From a virus: 23,800 nucleotides of DNA. The notes under the pieces are model-generated. The model did no database searches, was not told the DNA's origin, and saw nothing but the letters and a program-made list of their open reading frames with translations. Numbering within the stretch: the stretch's first letter is position 1; the number at the start of each line of letters is the position of its first letter. The translations under genes were made by a program, and so were the position numbers. Shown here in pieces: positions 8,860-19,400 of the stretch. The stretch covers positions 1 to 23,800 of IMG/VR virus record IMGVR_UViG_3300007276_000309. One strand, written 5' to 3'.

Positions 8860-10476
8860 ATGGCTTTAATAAATAAAACTGACTTAAACTACTACACAGG
8901 GAGCGAATTAGGTGATTATCAGTTTGTATCACTAGACGACGTTATATCTCAGTTTATGGCTGTTTACGTAGGTGATGAAAAAATAATAAATAAAGTAAGT
9001 AGATCTGACGTGAGTTTTTGGGCTCAAAGAGCTTTAGCTGAGCTTTCTTTTGACACTTTAAAATCTGTTAAGTCTCAGCAAATTGATCTGCCGCCAAGCT
9101 TAACAATGCCACTTCCTAAAGACTATGTAAATTACACTGAGTTGAGTTTCGTAGACAGCTCTGGAGTGAAGCATCCATTGTATCCAACTAAAGATACTTC
9201 AAACCCGTACCAAATTAGTCAAAATGACGATGGCTCTTATGAGTTTCCTGGAGAAGGTGAGCTAGCTTATACTTTTGATTTTAACGAAGGACAAGCTTCA
9301 ATAAGCGCAGCTAGCAATTGGGTTTTGTCATCTCACGCTGTATATTCAGCTACTTTTGGAGGTAAATTAACGAGTACAACTATAGATTCTGAAACAGATC
9401 CAGATAATCCTAGGCTTAAGTTTAGCATAAAACCTAAAAGATCAGCTGTTACTGTTGGTACAGCTCACGGTTATGCTTTGTATTCATATCAAGAAATAAA
9501 CGTAGACGGACTACAGCTACTTCAATTTAGTGGTAATGCAACTACTACTGCAGCAAGAACAACCTCAATAAGTGTTTCGCAAGCAGCTACTACAGGTATC
9601 ACTGGACAAACAAGTGGAACGTTTGATTTACCTGGAACAACAATAAGACTAGGCTTTAGCACTACTCCGCCTGCGCCTGAGATAACTATGCGAGATTACA
9701 TTTTCAACAATCAACAATACGTAGGTCCCGACGGAACAGTTTGGGAAAGAACTTCAAACGCATCTACAGACTTGTTTGATTTAGGGTATTTAGAGTGGAC
9801 TCAAGGTGAATCTGGAATTAAAAATTATGACGAGCAAGCGGTAGACGTAAGTAACGTAGACGGCTCTGTTTACTTAATAGTTTTGTGTATAGCAGATCAC
9901 ACTGATGTAGATACTAACAAAGGTGGATCTAGCTTTATGGCTGAAGAAGCGTTTATAGATGATATAGTCGTAGAAAATATTGTTACAAAAACATCTTTGT
10001 CAGAAACTAATCCGGGTGAGTCTTCAACCTTTACAAACTACAAGCAAGCAAATACTAGTGAAAAAGTTGTAACCGACGACTATATAGATGATATATATTG
10101 GCCTAACGAAGGTGAAAGATACGGTATAGATCCGGTAAGAGCTCAAGTAAATGGTTCTTTCTACATTGATCAAAGATTAGGTAAAATAAACTTTAGCTCT
10201 AACATTTCTGGAAAAACTGTGATCTTAGACTACATAAGTGATAGTCTTGGAACTGATAAAGAAATGCAAGTGCATAAGTTTGCAGAAGAAGCTTTATACA
10301 AGTGGATAACGTACGGCGTTTTATCTACTAAATCTAATGTTCCTGAGATGATAGTAAGACGCGCAAAAAAAGAAAAGTTTGCAGCTACTAGGCAGGCTAA
10401 GCTAAGATTATCAAACGTTAAGTTAGGTGAGATGACCCAAATATTAAGAGGGAAGTCTAAACAAATAAAACACTAG
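8860..10476 (+). CDS. Head-to-tail adaptor / tail tubular-like protein with inserted beta-sandwich
   Basis: The 538-aa protein is a neck adaptor of a type I know from marine phages. Conserved parts are the N-terminal helices (SRSDVSFWAQRALAELSFDT, about 47-66), MPLPKDYVNYTELSFVDSSG (about 85-104), then after a long interval GERYGIDPVRAQVNG (about 418-432), FYIDQRLGKINFSSNISGKT and a basic helical C terminus ending GKSKQIKH. In relatives, as I remember them, the two halves lie close together. Here residues of about 134-393 intervene, rich in S, T, D and aromatics. This stretch reads like a carbohydrate-binding-type beta-sandwich: it starts AYTFDFNEGQ and ends with the strand FIDDIVVEN (365-373). 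The job is to join portal and nozzle; the insert would project from the neck. The gene ends TAG followed by in-frame TAA, directly before the nozzle ATG. Confidence 0.8.
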   Translation: MALINKTDLNYYTGSELGDYQFVSLDDVISQFMAVYVGDEKIINKVSRSDVSFWAQRALAELSFDTLKSVKSQQIDLPPSLTMPLPKDYVNYTELSFVDSSGVKHPLYPTKDTSNPYQISQNDDGSYEFPGEGELAYTFDFNEGQASISAASNWVLSSHAVYSATFGGKLTSTTIDSETDPDNPRLKFSIKPKRSAVTVGTAHGYALYSYQEINVDGLQLLQFSGNATTTAARTTSISVSQAATTGITGQTSGTFDLPGTTIRLGFSTTPPAPEITMRDYIFNNQQYVGPDGTVWERTSNASTDLFDLGYLEWTQGESGIKNYDEQAVDVSNVDGSVYLIVLCIADHTDVDTNKGGSSFMAEEAFIDDIVVENIVTKTSLSETNPGESSTFTNYKQANTSEKVVTDDYIDDIYWPNEGERYGIDPVRAQVNGSFYIDQRLGKINFSSNISGKTVILDYISDSLGTDKEMQVHKFAEEALYKWITYGVLSTKSNVPEMIVRRAKKEKFAATRQAKLRLSNVKLGEMTQILRGKSKQIKH

Positions 10477-10479
10477 TAA

Positions 10480-13400
10480 ATGGCGGAGATCAAAAACACT
10501 TTTAGTCAAGGTAAAATGAACAAAGACCTTGACGAAAGACTTATACCTAATGGACAATATAGAGACGCTTTAAATGTTGAAATAACTTCTGATGGTGAGT
10601 CTGCAGAAACAGGTAGCGCTGGCACAATATCTAACATAAAAGGTAATGTACCTTTAGAGAACGTTGTACCGAGCGATAAGTGTGTTTGTGTAGGAAGTGT
10701 TGCGGATGAAAAGAATAACAAGCTGTATTGGTTTATTAAGTGCGAAGGATTTCCGCAGTCTGGAGACACAGCGTTTCCTAATAGAGACGCTATAATTGAA
10801 TACGATACTGTATCAAAAGAATCTACATTTCTTATTACTGATCTTCGTAGCAAGTTTACAAATTCAGCTGGAAGCACATTAAAGCCTATATTAAATTTTT
10901 CTGGCAAAAAAATAACCGCAATAAATATAATAGATCAGTATTTAATATGGTCTGATGGAGAAACAGAGCCTAAAAAAATAAATATTGAAAAAGCTAGAAA
11001 AGCAACAATTAAGCAAAATAAAGGCACAGGTGGAAGAGGATCTATAGATCACCACTCTTATCTATACGTTGACGGTGTTAATACTGTTCAATATCTACAA
11101 GAAGAAAATATAACTTTAATAAAGAAAAAGCCTTTAATGGCTCCTAGGTACAGTGTTGTTAGTGCTAAAAACGCTCAGTTTGATCCTAAGTTAAACCCAA
11201 CGCCTTTAAAAGAAGCTATATTTGAAAAAATATTTCCTAGGTTTTGCTTAAGATATAAATACCAAGACGGTGAATACTCTGCGTTTGGCCCTTGGACTAA
11301 TGTAATTTTTAACCCTGAATTTGTTGGTGAATATTCTGTTTTAAATGCTTTTACAGCAAAAGAGCCGTACAACAAAGCTATGGTTAACGCTATAAGAACA
11401 ATAAACTTTTATGGTTTAGTTACTCCAGACATGCCTAAAGATGTTGTGCAAATAGACATTCTTTACAAGCAAGAAAATTCTACAGTAGTACACAATGTGG
11501 GTAGTATTAAAAACACAGACCCAGAGTGGTTTGAAGATGGAAGCTGGTTTAAAGATCAAGGTTTAGCAGACTATGACGACTACAACCCTGCAACTAAAGG
11601 TGTATTTATAGTAGACACCGAAAATATACACGCGGCTCTACCTGAAAATCAATTTTTAAGAGTATGGGATGCTGTTCCAAGAAAAGCACAAGCTCAAGAA
11701 ATAACAGGTAATAGATTAGTTTTTGCTAACTATACCGAAGGCTACGACATGGTAGTTGATAACGCGGATTTTAAGCCAAAGATTTTAGGTGACTTTGAGC
11801 CTAGGCAGATTGATGTTGATCTTATTTTTAGAGGCGAAGGAGCTTTTGGAGCCGCGCTAAACACGTCAAGACCTATTTTAGGAAGATGGACAAGTGAACC
11901 TTTAGCAACGCGTGATGGAGAAAGTGGGGGCATTTACAGTTACGTTTCTGCTCCTGTTGCAGATCCGTCATCGCCGCTAATATACAACTATGTTGGCTAT
12001 AGAGGCGCAGGACTGCCTACTATTAAGTCACAGCGAGATTATCAACTAGGTGTTGTTTTTGGGGATAAGTACGGTAGAGAAACACCTGTGTTTACTTCTG
12101 ATTTAGCTACAATTAAAATTCCTTGGGAAGGCACGTATGGAAAATCAGCTAGTACGTCATTATCTATAGCCGCGGCGCTAGGTAACACTCCTCCTAGCTG
12201 GGCTAGTTATTACAAGTTTTACGTAAAACAATCCGCTGGAGAGTACTACAATCTAGCGATGGATAAAATATATAGACCAGCAACATCTTCTCCAGAATTT
12301 GCAAATAGCTTAAATCACGTTTGGGTTTCTTTTGCATCGTCTGATAGAAACAAAGTAGATGTGGGTGAATACATTACTATTAAAAAAATTGTAAATGAAA
12401 ACGCGTTACAAATTGAAAAAGAAAATAAGTACAAAATACTAGACATTTCTAACGAAATGCCAGAGTCTATCGCCTACGAGTTTTATAATTTAGGCACTAG
12501 ATCTAACGTCAGCGATGCTTTAACAGATGATACTGTTGCTGGTGGAAATCCTATTTTTACGGCAGATCCAGGTGCTAATGAAGACGAAAGAATAGATAGA
12601 ACAACTAATACAATTGAAATTTCAAAACCAAACTGGTTAGCTGGCAATGGAGTTCCACTTACTAAAGAGTCAATAGACGATTACACAGAGAGAAATGGCG
12701 ATTTATATATTTCTTGGAGAAGAACTACAACTTTAAGTAGATCTTTTTCTAAAAGGTACAAGGTGACATCTGTAACTTTTCGAAGTGACAAATACATATT
12801 AAAGCTTGCTGAAACAATATCAGAGCAAGACGCTAAGCTAGCCGCTAATAATTCTGACTTGTCGTCGGCTTCATCAAATTTGGGTGGAACTTCAACGTCT
12901 GACACATTAACTTTTCAAGTAGAAAGAAAAGAAAAGAAAACAAAAGAAGCTTTTGATGGTAGGTTTTTTGTTAAAATATCTGCTGACTATATATTACAAC
13001 AGTATTTGCTTAGCGAATTTAAAGAAGAGTTAACCGACTATTATATAAATGGATCTCAAAAATTATTTTACTTAGCCGACGGCGTAACTACTGGTTTTGA
13101 CGCCACGTCTTCTATAGTAAACTCTGAAAATTCTTCTGAGATACAGTCTTATCAAGATGATAGTGATGTTACATCTCCTAGCGATATACACAGCGGGGGA
13201 TCGCTAACAAACATTCAGTCAGAGTGGCAGGCTTTAATAGACGACGAAGACTTTGGTGTAAGGCTAAGCCCTACTAGCACTAGCTCTGCTGGTAACGGTG
13301 GGTTTTTTATAGATGCTATGTATTTTGCCGCGGTTAACAGTGATGATGTTGGTTCTTACGCAAAGTACGCTGGTCAAGGTTGGGCTGGTAATCCAAACGT

Positions 13401-16400
13401 TGAGTATCCTGAAATTGAATGGGGTAGAATAATAGATTATAGAACGAACGACAATGATCTTGCTGGCTCAGATTGGCTAACATCTATTCCACCAACTACT
13501 TACGGTAGAGATTATAATATAGCAGCTAGAAGAGCTAGATATGGCTGGAGAAAAGCTGGCGTTGACGAAACAAACGTTGAAAATTGGATAGAGTCATCTA
13601 GTGCTTCAGGTTATGGCGCAAGTGCTTACAGAGGCAGATGGAGAAATTGGAATCATTCAAACTTTTCTACATGGCAAGTTTTACAAGGCACTTCAGAAAC
13701 AATAGAATCAGACAGAGAGTCTGAAGTAAACGGGTTTGAAGGTGTTTTACAACAAGCTTCTCCGGTACATTATTCTTTACCTTCTGACGGTGGTTATAGA
13801 AACTTTTTATCTAATATATATGGAAAACAGCCTAACGGCAGAACTATATCTAAAAATGTTTATAAATCTACAGTTAACAACGAAACTCCTTCTTACTTAC
13901 ACTTATCTTATTTAGGACCAGGGTACTCAGGCTCGCTTTTTGATAAAACCAAAGTTCCTTCAGACGTTAGTTTGCATGGCGAAAAAGCTTTAGGTCGTTA
14001 TTTAGGTGGAATATGGGGAGGCGGAGCTTTCACAAGTCAAGATGGAACAAACTTTGGACTTTCTAACATAAGGTTTGTTGAGATGGAAGGAACTAATTGG
14101 GACGATAGAATAGCGTACTCTGACAATGGTTCAATATTACCAGACGGCTATGACGAACAAGCTGAGATTAACATGCCTAGCGATAGTACTAGATCGCAAG
14201 CTCCAAAAGCAGGTGCGTCATGGTCTTTTGGTTACGATCAAAGTAAAGCTACAGCGCATAACAATCAATGGAAACCAGGCGGTGATCGCCCTACAAATCC
14301 GCCTGTGTTTGACTTTGCAACTCAAGATTTGCAGCAAGGTGCTCAATTTAGATTTAAAAACGACGATAGTCAAGAGGTGTATACTGTTCTTGAAAAATCT
14401 GAACTTCACGTATATAATCATACTCCTTGGAAAGCAAGAAAAGTATGGAATGGTAACGAATACGTGTGGGGTAACGACAGTGTAGAAGAAGCTGTAGCTG
14501 CTTGGGCAAACACCGCTGACGTTGATGGTCAACCTGATAACAACGGTCAAGAGTTTACAGATATGTTAGACAGGCTAGAAGCGTTTGGCGATAGATCTAA
14601 CAGAAGAACTACCTACGTTTTAGCTTTAGATAAACCTGTACAAACATCTTCGTACAACCCTGTGTTAGGCGCGGACACCACCAATAGTCAAGTAGTTCCT
14701 GATACAACCGCTTTTACTGATATAGAGTTTTTAAGAGAAAACCCTATGGTTTTAACTGGTGAAGTTACTAAAGATCCAGCTATATGGGAGACAGAGCCTA
14801 AGAATAATGATGAACTTGATGTTTATTACGAGGCTTCCAACGCAATACCTACTAAACTCAACAAAGATAATCTTGATTTATTCGCGCCTCAAGGAACTAG
14901 AATAGAGTTTCCTAACATGGACAATAGCGTTATAAAGCACGATTACGACGTTTACCTGCGTAGATGGAATGGTCCAATGTCAAGTTATAACGATGAAGTA
15001 ATAAGGCTAGAGGTAAGAGCTTTAGGTGGTGGTGACACAGGCTTTAAGTGGGAGCAAAACGATGTTAATATAGACTATACAAATCAAGAAATTAGATTTT
15101 ATAGGCAAGACGGTAGTTACACTACGGCTACAACAGCTAATGTTCAAATAGAACAATTTTACGTAGACACAGATAATATGACTGATGGCTCTGGTGACTA
15201 CTGGAAGAGTAAAAATACAGCTGCGTATATATTCTTAAAAAACACTATAGATCCTACAAAACAAGTAGGATTAAACTGGTTTAACGCGTTTACTTTTTCA
15301 GACGGAGTTGAATCTAATAGAATTAGAGACGACTTCAATGAAATGACAATAACTAATGGCGCTAGAGTTTCTACTACTTTAGACGAGCCTTATAGAGAAG
15401 AGGTTAAAGCTAACGGATTAATATATTCTGGCATATACAACTCTAACTCTAAAACAAACAACTTAAACGAGTTTATTGCAGCTGAAAAAATAACAAAAGA
15501 CTTAAATCCTACGTACGGCAGCATACAAAAGCTGTTTTCAAGAAATTCAGACTTAGTTGCTTTTTGTGAAGATAGAGTTGTTAAAATACTAGCCAATAAA
15601 GACGCTGTATTTAATGCTGATGGTAATCCTCAATTAGTAGCTTCAAATAGAGTTCTTGGTCAAGCCACGCCTTTTGCCGGTGACTTTGGTATATCTAAAA
15701 ACCCAGAATCGTTTGCTAAAGATTCTTATAGAGCTTATTTTGCTGACAAACAAAGAGGTGCTGTGCTAAGACTTTCTATGGACGGATTAACACCTATATC
15801 TGAAGCAGGTATGAGCGATTGGTTTAGAGACGAGCTTACTGCCACAGGCATAAACATAATAGGCACGTTTGATGAACACGCTAAAGAATATAATGTAACT
15901 GTTAAAGAGTTAATAGACCCTAACAGAATACAAAACAACACATTTGATTACGGATCTCAAGTTAACACTGTAAATATAGTTAATCCAGAGTTATGTACCA
16001 ATTCTGATTTATCCGGTGGAGCAGAATACACGCCTGTAGATCTTGTTAATGACATATACTATGCTGGACCAACTGCTGATTCTAGTTTAGGTGTAAGCCT
16101 TGGTTTTGACGTGTATAGCAAAGTTCCTATAAGAAACAGATCTTTAGGCTATAAATCTACAGTTAGAAACTGGCCGGCTATAGCAGAGGGATCTATAAGA
16201 TCTTACGTCGCCGCAGTACCTGCTATCTTAGCGGCTAACGCGGAGTACGATACTTACGATCTGCAAAACTATAATATGTCGGGTATTGATACAGTTTACA
16301 AGCTGTTTCATTGGTCGTTTAGAAATACTGATACTAATCCTTTTGACAACCCTACGCCTAATGGGTCAAGATCTACTCTTTCAACTAGCTCAACGTCTAA

Positions 16401-19400
16401 AACAGAGGTAACTTCAGGTTATAATTTAGCAAACAGTTATGGCGCTAGATACATAGGATCTAACGACTCTACTGAGCCAGGACATGATGATGATGGCGTG
16501 AGTGGCGATACTAGCTCTTACACAGATTTACGTTCATACGGCAATAGCACTCAACAGGATTACGATCTTAGAAGTATATTTTACGACTCAGCGGATGCTA
16601 CTAGCACGACTCCATCAACTAGCGCTGACACAATATACACTCAAGAAGGAAATAACTCTGGTATTATATTTGGTAACTGCTACTTTGGTCACGAGCCTAC
16701 TAATGGCGGTGGTTTAGCGGCAGATAGTAAAGAGATGTACATAGAAGTTCCTGGATACCACGAAGAAGATTACGGTAATAGAGTTGCAAGTGATGTGAAG
16801 AACTGGGGCACTGATCCAGACAATCATTTACAAGAAAATTTTGGTACGATGTACAATAACTCAGCGTTTAATAACGAAGAGTTTCATCTAAGTTATAGCA
16901 TATCTAATTCACACGGCGGCGCAACTTATGATCATAAATGGTTTGTTGAAATATGGGCTGACGGTCAGCTTATAGATGACTCGTATTTAGTTGACACTGA
17001 CGCTGAAACAAATACTTTGGCTACAAGTAGTTATAACCCGGGCTTTGTTACTAGTAATACTACTATAACTCCTGCCGCGGGAGCCGTTGGTACGCAAGCT
17101 TCGCCTTCAGGTTACACAGCTCAATTGCAGTTTAAGATACAAGATCCTAACACGTCTGCAGACTCTAGCCATAAAGTGTTTAATCAAATTAAAGTTAGAA
17201 TTGGTATTACAAACTCAGATCAAACAGCAAACTATCCTTCAGATCCAGTTTACGCTATACTACACCAAGTTAAGCTTACTAAAACAAAAAGACTAACACA
17301 TCCTAAAATAACGGAGTATGCAGGTGAGCCAGAAGTTTTAGCTGTTCCAAGTTTAGATAGACCGGCTTGGTCAGAGGTTATTCACGAGCTTCACTATGAA
17401 AATGTATGGAATATTACTGCTGGAACTGGAAATAGATTCTACAAGGCTGAACAAACTTTAGGTGTAGCAAATCCAGGCGGGTGGGTGACTAGTACCGATA
17501 ACAATGGAAACACAGTACAGTGGTATGATTTTGTTGAAGGTAACGATGTTACCGTAAACCCAATTTACGACGATGCTGTTGAGGGCGAAAACTCTTACAC
17601 AGGGGCTGCGCCAGCAGAGTATATAACTACTCCTAACGGTAGTGACTTACCGTCGTTTAATCAATACACTGAGGCTACTAGCGAAGCCGAAGATCCTAAC
17701 CAAATAACGGTGGATACTAGAGGAATACTTATTAATAACAACGGATCTGAAGACGGCAGCTTTTATTTTGCGCAACCGCTAAACAATGACTCAAAATACG
17801 TTGTTGGTAATTGGTATTGTGTTGATGTTTTTCTTGACTCTAGTTATGATAACGTAGCTTTAAATAATCTTTTAATACCTGGCGTGCTAGGTGCAAGTGA
17901 CAGCTTAGATAATGCTTATCAGACAGATCACACGCAAGACAACCCTGATTATCCACCTTATCATTTTGGAAAAGTTGGTGGATCAAGTACCGCGGGCTAC
18001 AGTAAGTCTATAGTGTTAATGCCTGTTATAAACAACGAATGGCCTTTAGGCAATGGAAACGAAGTTTATAGAGCTATATTCCAATATAACGCTACTGAAT
18101 TTGTTCAAGAAGATCAAGGTCAAAACTTTGTGCTGCAAGGCTGGAACGCTAACTGTTTAATTAGAACTATATCTCTGTATGATATAACAGAGCAAGCAAC
18201 TATGGGCAAGCCTACAGGCTGGAACGTTCCTCAAGACGCTTGGGTTAGTGAGCACGCTATGCACGAATTTATAACAGAGCAGACTAATGATAATCTTGAG
18301 CCTGAATGTTACTTTAGACATAACATGCTTTGTTGGAACACTGAAAGAGGTAGTCATGTATATTGGAATAATTACCACTACAACGGTAACGGTCCGCTAG
18401 ACGAAACAGAAGAGTCTTACAATGGATATTTACTTAACTTTACAATAGAAAAAAATCCAGATTTTGTTGAAGAGGAGTTTAATGGCAAGCTTAGAGTTAG
18501 AGTTACTAATAGATGGAATGATCAAACTAATTCTTTAGACGGCGCTTATATTAGAGATATAGATACACCTGGCGACTACTCTATATTAATGAACTTCAAC
18601 TCTATAGATCCAACTATAATTTCTGCGCCTGAAGGATCTGAAGTAAACGCCGTAGCGTTTGCTAATCAAAGTGATTTTGCTCAAGTTGAAAATCATAGAA
18701 GCAAGATAATAGTATTCCCAGAAAACGGTGGTTGCACAGGTGCTTTAAGCAGCTTGTCGCTAATTGACGCTACGCAATACTACGAGGGTGGTGGCGTAGA
18801 TTCCTGGGCTATAACTGGTTACGATAGAACAGCGGCAAACTATATTTCTTGGAATGAAGAAAATTTAAACATTGTGTTTGAAGAAGCGCCAGTTGAACAA
18901 GAAAACTTAACAACTAATATTAGCGAACCTGTTCAAATAGAGCAAAGAGTTAGTAGTATACAGTCAAATTCTAGCGTAAAGTTTGGCTTGACGCTAAGCA
19001 GTTTAGAAGGAAAAATAAGCGCTTATTATTACAATAGTTTTAACAAAGGTTTTAGCGTTACTTACGACTCAAACGGAAGTTATTTAAATATATTTACGTT
19101 AAATGAAAACAGGCCTGCAGGCGCGCTAATAAATACTTTAGTTATAAAAGCCGCACAACAAAACACTTCTTGTGTTGTAGACGATGTAGTTTTAAGTAGA
19201 AGTGCTAACGCTGGATTTAAACCAAAAACTATAAGTTACAGTGAAGATGTTAAAGGTTGGACTAGCTTAAAGTCTTTTTATCCAGAAAGTGGTGTTAGTG
19301 TAGCTAGACAATACTACACGATTAACAATGGTGAATTATGGCAACATCATGCTAATGACGTTAGAAACAACTTTTATGGTCAGCAGTACGACAGTAATAT

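Noticed and set aside
14126-14485. Overlapping + frame of 119 codons inside the nozzle gene as a nested gene
   Set aside because: The product is rich in K, L, I and R as expected from an out-of-frame reading of this composition, and the main frame is clearly coding through it.
14218-14550. Open frame of 110 codons on the minus strand inside the nozzle gene
   Set aside because: It is a shadow of the + strand frame, with no homology, leader or neighbours. Other minus-strand frames (near 10506-10907 and 12681-12905) fail the same way.
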